Source: UBA5069 sp963773745
GTDB lineage: Bacteria; Chloroflexota; Anaerolineae; Caldilineales; Caldilineaceae
Length of the DNA stretch: 64,000 nucleotides
Direction: 5' to 3'
Assembly: GCA_963773745.1 (NCBI GenBank)
Contig: CAVZCL010000001.1
Location: 930,001 to 994,000, forward strand
The notes under the pieces were generated by a model that had not been told where the DNA came from, did no database searches, and worked only from the letters and a program-made list of their open reading frames with translations. The translations under genes and the position numbers were made by a program. This document shows, one piece after another, positions 53,996 to 64,000 of the stretch (positions are counted from its first letter, which is position 1; the number at the start of each line of letters is the position of its first letter).

Positions 53996-56225
53996 CTACT
54001 CATAGCGCAACGCCTCCACCGGCTGCAGGCGGCTGGCGCGCAGGGCGGGCACAATGCCGCCGACGATTCCCAGCACAACCGCCACGCCCACTGCTGTGGC
54101 AAAGGTGGCAACAGTCCACTTGGGCACAAGAATATCGCCATAGAGCGGAATAAAGGTGACTGCATGCATCATCGCCACACCCAGCACCGAACCCAGCAGC
54201 GCAGCCAGCAATGTAAGCAGCAGGCTCTCCTCCACCACCTGGCGAATGATGCGGCGCGGCGTCCAGCCCACAGCGCGGCAGCGTGCCGATTTCGCGCGTG
54301 CGCTCAAAGATAGACATGATCATTGTGTTGGCCACTACAATGCCGCCCACAAAGATCGCCATCAAGCGGATCACCATTACCAACACACCCGTATTGGCCA
54401 TGTCGTTGCTGGTTTGGGCAAAGGTGCTGCTCACCGAGGCGCGTGCATCGGGAAAGCGTGCATTGATGGTGGCGGCAACTTGCGCGACCTGGCTGGGTTC
54501 CTTCACATCCACATAGATGAACGAGACGGCGCGCGGCATGCCCAGAAGCCGCTGTGCTTCACGCAGCGCCAGGGTGCCCGAACCGTCCTCAAAGCCCACG
54601 CCGGTCTCATAGATGCCCACAACCTTGTAGCGGTTCTCGGCCAGTTGCAGTGTGTCGCCAACGCCGAGTTTCAGCGAATCCGCCGTGCCGCGCCCCAGCA
54701 TGATTTCATTGGGGCGCTGGAGCACGCGCCCTTCCTCTGCGACAAAATGCTCCGCCGCGCGCGAGCCCGGCTCCACCCCAATGATGATAAAGAAGTTCAT
54801 CTGCTCGTTGCTCAGAAAACCGAGCAGCGACGGGCTGACTGATTTGATTTCCGGCATGGCCGCAAGCTGCGCCACAATGCGATCGTCCAGCTTGCTCAAC
54901 TTCATGCTGGCGGCGCCGCCCTGCATCACAGTAATGTTGCCCTGATCTGTGCTGCCCGACATGCCGTTCATGGTGACCATGATGCCGTCCAGCATTCCGC
55001 CCAGCATGACGAGCGTGGCAACGCCAATGCCAATCGCGGTGGCCGAAATCAGCGTGCGCGAGCGCCGCCGCCACAGGTTGCGATAGGCCTGCCCGCCCAT
55101 GCGCGCCCATGCGCCGGTGGGTGCGTCGGCCGAGCCACCTTCGTAGCGCAGCGCCTCCACGGGCTCCAGGCGGGCCGCCGTGCGCGCCGGGTAGTAGCCG
55201 CCCACCAGCCCCAGCACCAGTGCCGTGACCATGCCTGTGAGGATTGTACCCAGGGTGACTCCGCCGCTGAGCATGGTGCCCACGCCCGGGGCGCGCCCCG
55301 CCAGCCACGCCAATCCAACGCCCAAAATGACGCCGGCCACGCCACCCGCCAGGCTCAACAGCACTGCTTCGCCCAGGATCATGCGCACAACACGGCCGCG
55401 GCTCCAGCCCACAGCGCGCAGCGTGCCGATTTCGCGCGTGCGCTCGAGCACGCTCATCACCATCGCGCTCATCATCCCCAGCCCGCCAATCAGAATGGCG
55501 ATGGCCGCCACGCCGTAGGCCATGGCGGTGAAGTAACCGGTGAACTGCGCCCCTGATTTGTATTCGCTCGACTTGCTTACGCCTAGCTCGTCATCCAGAT
55601 TCTCGATACGGCTAATGACCGTGTCAATGTTGGCGCCCTTGCGCACGCCCACCTGAAAGAGGCTGACGCTGCCCACTTTGGAGGCGATCTCCTGGGCATC
55701 ACCGAGCGTCACCAGCCCGCCCGACTCCTCAAGCCCCTGCCCCGTTTCGTAGATGCCCACCACGCGATAGGGCGTGCCGGCCAGCCGCACAGTATCGTCG
55801 ATGGCGACGGCCATGTCGGTTGCGGCGGTGCGCCCCAACACCACCTGCCCGGTCGTTACCGCGGGCTTGCCCTCCACAATGCGGTAGTGCTGCGTGGCGG
55901 CGCTGTTGGGCGGGTAGCCGTAAACCAGGAAGAAGGGGCTGCCTTCCACATTGATGAAGGTGAAGACGCCAGGGTCCACGTTGGTGACGTCGGGGATGGT
56001 GGCAATGCGCTCGCCGAGCTTTTCGTCAAGGCCGCCCATGAGCACATCAATCGCGCCGGCCTGGCTCACGATCAGTTCGTTGTTAAGCCCCAGTGCGCCG
56101 CCATAGTTGTTGGCAATGCCGTTGCCAATCGAGCCCAGCGCCACAACGGCGGCAACCCCCGTGGCAATGCCAATGAGGGTGAGGAGGCTGCGCATGCCGC
56201 GCCGCCACAGGTTCTTCAGAATCAT
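53996..56225 (-). CDS. FtsX/MacB-type ABC permease B (internally duplicated), one frame change
   Basis: ATG 56225 (MILKNLWRRGMRSLLTLIG). Same two-unit plan as permease A and highly similar, e.g. VYGYPPNS, QHYRIVEGKPA, SVLERTREIGTLRAVGWSRG. The frame breaks near 54278 (CTGCCGCGCTG, one base too many) within REIGTL; the other frame continues RAVGWTPRRIIRQVVEESLL and ends LQPVEALRYE at 53996, 15 bases before permease A. Probably forms a heterodimer with A. Confidence 0.87.
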
Positions 56226-56406
56226 GTGTTGACGCTCCTGACGCCATGAACGATGGCGTCCGACAACGTGCATGCAGTTCAGCGGGCCGAGGAGTTCGAT
56301 GAGGGGAGCAGTGGATTGCGCGCCCGGCGAGGGAGTGCGCCGGCATGCTGAAGGGCGTGCTGGTGAACGGGCGGCCTGGACTGCGCCGCCCGCACAGCAA
56401 GCGGGG

Positions 56407-56970
56407 CTATGCGCTCACAGGTGTGCCACAGTTGGCGCAGAACTTGTGCTGCGGCTGTATGGTAGAGCCGCAGTTTGTACAGAAGCGTGTTGCGCCGGCT
56501 GCGCCGGCGGGTACGGCCGTTGGCAGCGCAACAGTTGCGCCGCCGTTGGTCGGCTGCGGGCGGGGCGCGGCCGGCTGCCCAAGCGCCACGGTCTGTGGCG
56601 CGGCGTATGCAGCGGGCACGCTGTTGGGCGCAATGACCTTGCGCCTTTGTGCGATTTCGTTCTCCACCTTGACGTCGAGGCCGGTGCTCTGGGGCGCGAT
56701 CGTTTCGATCTGCTGGATCAGCCCAATCGCCTGGCGGCGCAAGCGCTGGTCATAGCGCTGATAATCCTCATCGTCGAGCTTGCCCACGTTGTAGTCAAAC
56801 TCAAGGTCCTTGATCGCGGTCATGACGCTTTCCTTGCGCGCGATGAGAGTGCCAAGGCGGTCATCCTCAACCAGCGGCAGCGCAGGTGAGCGGTCCAGCA
56901 GAGGCCAAATCACCCAGGCCAGCGCGGCCAGAGAAACGACGAGCGCGATAACCAGCGTTACTGCAACCAT
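56407..56970 (-). CDS. CcmI-like membrane protein with C-terminal zinc ribbon
   Basis: 187 residues. One membrane helix (about 3-24, then WPLLDRSP), a coiled-coil segment (ARKESVMTAIKDLEFDYNVG, KLDDEDYQRYDQRLRRQAIG), a Pro/Ala linker, and a C-terminal double CxxC zinc ribbon, RFCTNCGSTIQPQHKFCANC. The helix-plus-coil part matches the N-terminal portion of CcmI/CycH-type proteins; its place directly after ccmF in the Ccm cluster supports a role in cytochrome c maturation. The zinc ribbon is not part of classical CcmI. Confidence 0.7.
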   Translation of the reverse strand: MVAVTLVIALVVSLAALAWVIWPLLDRSPALPLVEDDRLGTLIARKESVMTAIKDLEFDYNVGKLDDEDYQRYDQRLRRQAIGLIQQIETIAPQSTGLDVKVENEIAQRRKVIAPNSVPAAYAAPQTVALGQPAAPRPQPTNGGATVALPTAVPAGAAGATRFCTNCGSTIQPQHKFCANCGTPVSA

Positions 56971-57095
56971 AATCTACCTGTTTCGTGGAACGTTGTTTTG
57001 ACTTAAATCCACAGACACCGGCCGAAAATTGAACATTGATCATTTGCGGAATGGCAGCCGCCAATTGTCAATATTCAATGATCAATCTTCCAGCC

Positions 57096-59090
<1,995 letters not shown>

Positions 59091-59155
59091 GGGAAGTCCT
59101 TTGTCGTTCAGAAAAAGCAGGTGTGCGCGGCTCAGGCCGGTAGAGTGCAGAGGGA

Positions 59156-59758
59156 CTACTGGACAGGGCGAATCTCGTCAAGCAGCGCTTCCATGCGCGC
59201 CTGGTTTGGAATCGGGCCAATCACAATTTCGGTGATATTGCCTTGAGGGTCAATAAAGAAGGTTTCGGGCACGCCCTTGATGCCATAGCTGCGCGCTGCG
59301 TTGCTCTGCAGGTCGGGGCCGCTGGGATAGGTGACGCCGAATTCCTTCATGTAGGCCAGCGCAGCCGGCTCCTGGTCCAGGTAATCGAGACCCAGGAAGA
59401 CGATGCCGTTGTTCTGCTCCTGCTGCCAGGTGGCCTCGAGCAAGGCCGCCTCTTCGCGGCACGGGTCGCACCACGAGGCCCAGAAATTGAGCACGATGCC
59501 TTTGCCGCGCAAATCCTCCGAGTTGATCGTCTGGCCGTCGAAGGTGGTGAAGGTGAAGGGAGGCGCTTCGCCTGCGGCGCGCTGCTCGGCATTATTCGTG
59601 CGCCAAAGCTGAAAGCCGAGGCCGGCAAAGAGCAGCAGCAGGAACAGCACAATTGCGCCCTGCCAGATGTAGACGGACATTTTGGGCGGGCCGGCTGCCT
59701 CGAGTGAGGTGTCGCCGGTCAGGTCGGTGTCACCTGTAAGCAGTGGATCAAGGCTCAT
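59156..59758 (-). CDS. Thioredoxin-like protein CcmG/ResA type
   Basis: 200 residues. A cytoplasmic start, one membrane helix (about 28-50) and a periplasmic thioredoxin fold with the redox motif WASWCDPCREEA (about 100) and cis-Pro in GVPETFFIDP. LNFWASWC and GLDYLDQ follow the ResA/CcmG pattern. It reduces the CxxCH cysteines of apocytochrome c before haem attachment. 65 bases upstream of ccmF. Confidence 0.9.
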   Translation of the reverse strand: MSLDPLLTGDTDLTGDTSLEAAGPPKMSVYIWQGAIVLFLLLLFAGLGFQLWRTNNAEQRAAGEAPPFTFTTFDGQTINSEDLRGKGIVLNFWASWCDPCREEAALLEATWQQEQNNGIVFLGLDYLDQEPAALAYMKEFGVTYPSGPDLQSNAARSYGIKGVPETFFIDPQGNITEIVIGPIPNQARMEALLDEIRPVQ

Positions 59759-59818
59759 AGGATTACTCGTAAACTCCCGGTCGGAAAGGTGTCGTCGGAG
59801 GATCTCTGTCGGGATCGC

Positions 59819-60415
59819 TTAGTCGTATTGCTTCAACTCGGCGTCCAGCTTGCGCTCGTAATCGCTGGGGGGCGCAGAGGCTACCGAGGATGGAGCCGGA
59901 TTGGGGTCGCGCCCCATGGCACGCGCCCGTGTGTAAAGATAGACGCCGCCGCCGGCCAGCACAATGAAGGGCAGCACCCACGCCAGCCAGTTGAAGCCCG
60001 AGCGAGGCGGTTCGCCCAGCACCTGCGGGCCGTAGCGGGTGACGAAGGTGTCCTTGATCAACTGCACATCCTGCCCTTCGCCAAGCATGATGGCGATCTC
60101 GTCCTTCATCTGCGCGCACGCCTTTAGCTCACATGCATCAAGCCGCACGCCGCTGCAGAGAGGGCACCAGAGCTGGCGCGCCACGTCGTTGACGTCATTG
60201 GAGCTGACGGGCGTACCCACCGCGGCAGGCTCCTCGGCGGGCGCAGGTGTTTGCGCAAACGCACTCTGCACCGCAAAAACGGCCCACACCGCAGCCACCA
60301 GGAGCAGCCCGCGGGCCGTGGTGCGCAGCGCGCGAACAAGGGTGCGCAGCGCGCCGGCCCGTTCAATATCTAACCACGACTGCCTGCGATTGGTCTGCTG
60401 GTTGCTCATTTTCAT
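59819..60415 (-). CDS. Cytochrome c maturation protein CcmH/NrfF-type
   Basis: About 198 residues. Of the three in-frame ATGs at 60421, 60415 and 60409 the second has the best spacing to GGAG. A signal/anchor helix (about 28-50) is followed by the CcmH domain: DVARQLWCPLCSGVRLDACE (thiol pair CPLC), then MKDEIAIMLGEGQDVQLIKD, RYGPQVLGEPP and a C-terminal membrane helix. CcmH keeps apocytochrome thiols reduced for CcmF. No ccmABCDE genes are in view. Confidence 0.88.
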   Translation of the reverse strand: MKMSNQQTNRRQSWLDIERAGALRTLVRALRTTARGLLLVAAVWAVFAVQSAFAQTPAPAEEPAAVGTPVSSNDVNDVARQLWCPLCSGVRLDACELKACAQMKDEIAIMLGEGQDVQLIKDTFVTRYGPQVLGEPPRSGFNWLAWVLPFIVLAGGGVYLYTRARAMGRDPNPAPSSVASAPPSDYERKLDAELKQYD

Positions 60416-60639
60416 CGTCATCTCCGGTTCGCCATTATAGCACAACGGAACCGGTTGGCTCCTGTAAGTTGGCCTCTTATGTCTACCCCATGAAGGGTGG
60501 AAGGGCCGATGCAATAGGTTGGATATTCATTTTGGACTGTCGGGCTTGCGCTACAAAACGCAAGGCAGGCCTGGTTGATATTGGTTGCCGGCGCAGCGCC
60601 GGAGCTCTGCCCTGCGGCAACCGTCGCGGCTGGGCAAAT

Positions 60640-60669
60640 CATGACCGGGCGCCGGAGCGCCCGGTCATG
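60640..60669. terminator. Hairpin between the decahaem gene and ccmH
   Basis: CATGACCGGGCG, loop CCGGAG, CGCCCGGTCATG. The minus strand continues ATTTGC after it, a poor T-run, so factor-dependent or transcript-stabilising function is possible. The rest of the 390-base gap (60416-60805) holds no gene. Confidence 0.5.
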
Positions 60670-60805
60670 ATGTACGTCAGGGATTGTGTGCCTGGCCGCT
60701 CGCCGTCGCATGAGCGAGGAGCCATCGTGTCGTTGCAGCGGAGGCAGCCACGACGACTTGCGGTTGCTGCACTTGCATTACTGCACTTGCATAACTGCCG
60801 CTCTG

Positions 60806-62920
60806 CTACTCGGGCCGCGTCATCTCCGACACGTCAACACCGATGTCTTCCAGGCTGTCGTACAGCGCCTGAATGACATATGTGCCGTTGTGCACAAACG
60901 AGCCTGGGTCCTTCTGCGCCCACTGGAAGTTGTAGGCGGCGCGCAGCAGGCGCGGGGTCCAACTCTTGAAGGAATTGCCACCGTTCGCTTCGTCAGCATC
61001 CAGTTCGCCATTGGCGTTGGTGTCGGCGAAGAAGTACGGGTAGCTGTTGGCGTCATAGAGAATCGACGCGCCCGTTGTCTCCGCAGCATACGCCTGAATG
61101 CCGGCATAGAGCGCTTCCAGCATCGTCTCTTCTTCAAGAGCGAGGCCTTCTTCGTCATCACCGTCACCGTCGTAGTCCACGAAGTTGTAGCGAATGTTCA
61201 CAAAGTCCTCAGGCGAGGAAACTTCCTCGTGACATTCGGCGCACACATCCGGGTCAACCGTAAGCGCATGCGTCTGATGGCAGTCGTTGCACTGGTTGAC
61301 GCCGGAGTGCTTGTTGAAGCCGGCGTATTCCTTGCCTTCGTACTGGTACATACCCATGGCTTCGCTGCCGTAGAGTGTTGCGCCGGCGGCGAAGTAGTGG
61401 GGGTTAATGAAGCGCAGGCTTTCGGCCTGCTCGTCAGGCTCGGCGTCGCCAATCAGCTTGGCAACGCTAACGCCCGATTCGCGTCCCTGGTGGCAGTTCA
61501 GGCAGAGGTTGGTCTCAGGCTCATCAGCGCTAATGACAGCACCGCTGGGGAACTTGACGCTCTCTACCTCATACAGCGTGAACTCAACCAGGTCGTTGTG
61601 GCAGGTCGAGCATTGGAGACCATTGGAGGGCAGCGTCGAAACGTTGACCCCTTCGGTGAGGAAGGTGGGCAGGCCATCGGCAGCGTGGCACTTGGCGCAG
61701 CTACCGGGCACAACACCCTCTTCATCCCAATGGCGGAATGCTTCTTCAGAGCCGGCAAAGTGGCCGGAGTCAATCCGGGCCATTGCCGTCATGTCCATGG
61801 GCTCGCCCAGCGCCTGGTTCAAGTCATCAATCGAGTCATACATCAACTGGATAATGTACTTGCCACCGTGCACGTAGGAGCCGGGGTCCTTGATGGAAGT
61901 CTGGTAGTTGTAGGCGGCCTTGAGAAGGCGAGGCGTCCACGACTTGAAGGCATTCGGGAAGACAGCCTCGTCATCGCCCAACACGCCGTCCGCATTGGTG
62001 TCGTTGAAGAAGTACGGGTAGGCAGCAGGGCTGTAGACAATTGGGGCTCCGGCCACTTCCGTGGCATAAGCCTGCATGTTTGCATACAGTGATTCCTGCA
62101 GACCCTGAACCTCGGCATAGATGCCCTCGTCCACGTCGCCGTTGCCGTTATAGTCAACCTGCGAGCCTTGCATACGGATGGCTTGCACGTCTTCTATGGA
62201 GGCCACGTCTTCGTGGCAGGTAGCGCACTCTTCGAGCTTCACCTCAAGCGTGTGCGGGTTGTGGCATTCGTTGCAGGTGCTGTACCCATCTACATGGGCA
62301 AAGTTTCCGTCATACGACATGCCGTCATACTCGTATCCGCCCTTGGCCAGGGTGCCGTACTTGGTGGCTGCGGCCGCAAAGTAATGGATGTTGAGGAAGC
62401 CGAGGTCGGCGCTCACTGCATCCACATCTTCGACTGCTGCCTCTTCAATCGCTGCGTCGACGCTGAACTTGGACTCGCGTCCCTGATGGCATTCCATGCA
62501 GCGCGCCTCGGCCCCAAGATTCGTCAGCTCAATGCCCGAGGGCATGATGACGCTGGTCTTGTTGACGGTGCCGCTGTTGTGGCAAGCCGCACAGTCCACA
62601 ACCGTGCCGAGCGCATGGGGCGTGTCAACAACGTTGACTTCGCTGCCATCCGCACCGACATAGTCCTGGAATCCGGTGCTGCTGTGACACTTTGCACATT
62701 CCACGGGGATTTCGGCAGGATCTTCTTCATCCCAATGGCGGAATGCTTCGGCTGTGGCATCGGCGTGGGCCGAGCCCATCCACTCGCTCAGGAACGGCAC
62801 TGTTCCCGTAAAGGGCACAGCGGGGTCCGCTGCATCCTGCGCCTGCGCAACACCTGTTGTCAGGAAGAGCGCCAACGCAACAACGCCTACCAGACTTGCG
62901 AGGAGTAGAATTTTCTTCAT
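60806..62920 (-). CDS. Decahaem c-type cytochrome (two pentahaem modules)
   Basis: 704 residues; GAGGTGAG precedes ATG 62920. A signal peptide ends near VAQAQDA (about 28). Ten CxxCH motifs: CAKCH, CAACH, CMECH, CNECH, CATCH in the first half and CAKCH, CSTCH, CLNCH, CNDCH, CAECH in the second, in matching order. Both halves open with EAFRHWDEE and close with FKSWTPRLLKAAYNYQ / FKSWTPRLLRAAYNFQ and KDPGSYVHGG / KDPGSFVHNG. Calcium-type acidic loops lie in each (DYNGNGDVDEG, DTNADGVLGDDEA; DYDGDGDDEEG, DTNANGELDADEA). Exported, it likely conducts electrons between the adjacent b-type membrane cytochrome and an outer acceptor or donor. Confidence 0.93.
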   Translation of the reverse strand: MKKILLLASLVGVVALALFLTTGVAQAQDAADPAVPFTGTVPFLSEWMGSAHADATAEAFRHWDEEDPAEIPVECAKCHSSTGFQDYVGADGSEVNVVDTPHALGTVVDCAACHNSGTVNKTSVIMPSGIELTNLGAEARCMECHQGRESKFSVDAAIEEAAVEDVDAVSADLGFLNIHYFAAAATKYGTLAKGGYEYDGMSYDGNFAHVDGYSTCNECHNPHTLEVKLEECATCHEDVASIEDVQAIRMQGSQVDYNGNGDVDEGIYAEVQGLQESLYANMQAYATEVAGAPIVYSPAAYPYFFNDTNADGVLGDDEAVFPNAFKSWTPRLLKAAYNYQTSIKDPGSYVHGGKYIIQLMYDSIDDLNQALGEPMDMTAMARIDSGHFAGSEEAFRHWDEEGVVPGSCAKCHAADGLPTFLTEGVNVSTLPSNGLQCSTCHNDLVEFTLYEVESVKFPSGAVISADEPETNLCLNCHQGRESGVSVAKLIGDAEPDEQAESLRFINPHYFAAGATLYGSEAMGMYQYEGKEYAGFNKHSGVNQCNDCHQTHALTVDPDVCAECHEEVSSPEDFVNIRYNFVDYDGDGDDEEGLALEEETMLEALYAGIQAYAAETTGASILYDANSYPYFFADTNANGELDADEANGGNSFKSWTPRLLRAAYNFQWAQKDPGSFVHNGTYVIQALYDSLEDIGVDVSEMTRPE

Positions 62921-63203
62921 GTGCTCACCTCATCTGAGTTGATCGTGATGATCTGTGATGTACGGTGATTCTCGCAAGGTACAACTGAGAACCAACTGGA
63001 TAGAGATAACAATTGATAACGGTTCGTGGGGACCCTCCTTCCTCCCGAAGTGGGAAGTTCGGCTTGATGACAACCTGCGCGGTACCAACAGCTACGGCCC
63101 AACTGCGACACACAATCCTCGCTCAACCCACTCATGACCAACTGTCCCCGGCTTTGCAGGCATCTCTGGCTGCGCACTCGGGAGACGGCCCGTTGGCGCC
63201 CTG

Positions 63204-64000
63204 CTACTGTATTTGCGGCGGAGTGGGCGTCAGCGGCACGGATATGCTTGCATCCGACGGAGGAATCGTCGTGATTGCCGTTTGTTCAAAGGTGAGGAAA
63301 TAGAAGGTTGCCAGGAAGAGCATTGCGGTAATCACGCCGGCAATGGGCACGTAGATGCGCGCCCGCCTCCGCTTGTTCTCCCTGTTGCGCGCCAGCGGCT
63401 TGGCCTTGCCCGCGTCGTGCAACTCCAGCTCAATCTGGTGCTCTTCTTCCATCTCTTCACGCGTAATGTAACCGCTAAACATGCTCCTGTTGAAGCGCTT
63501 GAGGTGTACATGGTACATATGCCACGTAATAATGGAGAGGACCGCCAGCACGGCTTCCAGGCCATGCGCCATGCGCGCGACCGGAATCACGGAACCGGGG
63601 AAGATGCTGGTGGTGGCAATGGGGTTCCAGAGCATGTAGCCCGTCACCATCATCACCACAGTGCCCCACACCAGCGCCCAATACTCTGCCTTCTCCATGT
63701 AATTGAACTTGCCCATGCGCGGGGCCTTGCGCAAGATGCGAAAGTTGTAGCCAAGCCCCTGCACCGCATCCACAACATCCTTCCAGCCAGGCAGCATCGT
63801 CATGCGCACACGCTTGACGTAGACCTTGTAGCCCATGGCGGCAATGTGCCAAATGGAGCCCAAAATGAGCACCACGGCCGCAACACGGTGGATGATGCGA
63901 ATTGTCTCGATGCCGCCCATGGCTTGAATGGCCCACAACATGATGGGCCACGTTGAGTACATCTGCGGCAAGCCGGTGACTGCCAGCACCGTGAAGCTGG
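63204..64000 (-). CDS. Membrane cytochrome b subunit (b561/formate-dehydrogenase gamma-like), 5' end outside window
   Basis: 265 residues are visible and the frame is still open at base 64000. Four membrane helices: MLWAIQAMGG..., IIHRVAAVVLILGSIWHIAA, ALVWGTVVMMVTGYMLWNP, VARMAHGLEAVLAVLSIITW and, after a basic loop (RNRENKRRRARIY), a C-terminal helix ILFLATFYFLTF-like. The His residues in IIHR, IWHI, RMAHG and TWHMYHVH are haem b ligands of the PF01292-type fold. It would exchange electrons between quinol and the decahaem protein encoded 283 bases downstream. That gap has no gene. Confidence 0.85.
   Translation of the reverse strand, partial: SFTVLAVTGLPQMYSTWPIMLWAIQAMGGIETIRIIHRVAAVVLILGSIWHIAAMGYKVYVKRVRMTMLPGWKDVVDAVQGLGYNFRILRKAPRMGKFNYMEKAEYWALVWGTVVMMVTGYMLWNPIATTSIFPGSVIPVARMAHGLEAVLAVLSIITWHMYHVHLKRFNRSMFSGYITREEMEEEHQIELELHDAGKAKPLARNRENKRRRARIYVPIAGVITAMLFLATFYFLTFEQTAITTIPPSDASISVPLTPTPPQIQ

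Noticed and set aside
60686..62092. 468-codon plus-strand frame near the window end
   Set aside because: Antisense to the decahaem cytochrome; its Val/Gly-rich composition is typical of shadow frames.

Overview
The window is a 64 kb stretch of a GC-rich bacterial genome, most likely a Chloroflexota (Anaerolineae/Caldilineae-type) organism. The grounds are the gene mix: an F420:NADPH reductase, a DUF3048 lipoprotein, a LysM/FG-GAP surface protein with (T,P)-rich linkers, BtpA, URO-D plus corrinoid methyltransfer proteins, MacB-like permeases and multihaem cytochromes with a Ccm system. Many intergenic regions are packed with long palindromes. This taxonomic placement is an inference; no rRNA is present.

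Layout. 0-0.5 kb: tail of a glycosyltransferase. 0.7-4.9 kb: a complete four-gene metal (Zn/Mn) ABC transporter operon with a good promoter and a DtxR-like box, but every gene is broken by frame changes. 5-15.6 kb: an MDR dehydrogenase, a Gfo/Idh/MocA oxidoreductase, an acidic protein, BtpA, tRNA-Met, a DUF3048 lipoprotein and a 1075-residue LysM/FG-GAP protein. 15.8-20.3 kb: a GHL6-like glycoside hydrolase, a glycosyltransferase cut short beside a palindrome, a DinB-fold protein and a DUF5946 protein. 20.5-27.5 kb: SsnA-type aminohydrolase, NpdG, a second and intact zinc-type ABC transporter on the minus strand, a Fur/Zur regulator and an alpha/beta hydrolase. 27.5-34.9 kb: an S51-like protein with a CysS-like tail, molybdenum-hydroxylase subunits (FAD subunit and XdhD-like protein), a sugar epimerase and a dihaem cytochrome c. 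35-41 kb: a hypothetical protein, a FAD oxidoreductase, a URO-D methyltransferase plus corrinoid protein, and DNA polymerase IV. 41.5-49 kb: RibD-like reductase, hydroxyacid dehydrogenase, a methionine operon (metY-metX-metW) behind a SAM-I riboswitch, GNAT, DinB and Nudix proteins. 49-56.2 kb: a MacAB-like efflux operon with two internally duplicated permeases. 56.4-64 kb: cytochrome c maturation genes, a decahaem cytochrome c and a membrane cytochrome b.

Two themes dominate. First, long inverted repeats occupy many gene borders: perfect arms of 30, 44 and 58 bp, a nested 80-bp-arm palindrome, and several recurring shorter families. They lie flush with stop codons and in two cases seem to have reshaped the end of a gene. 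Second, about fifteen otherwise conserved genes carry single frame changes, several in homopolymers or CG runs, which looks more like indel error in the assembly than decay. The 0.7-4.9 kb operon has a much higher density and may be truly dead.

How genes work together: the Ccm proteins (CcmF, thioredoxin-like CcmG, CcmH, a CcmI-like zinc ribbon) would mature the decahaem protein encoded just upstream, which a b-type membrane cytochrome could feed with or drain of electrons. The methionine genes form a riboswitch-controlled acetylhomoserine route. The Fur-type regulator probably controls the intact zinc transporter.
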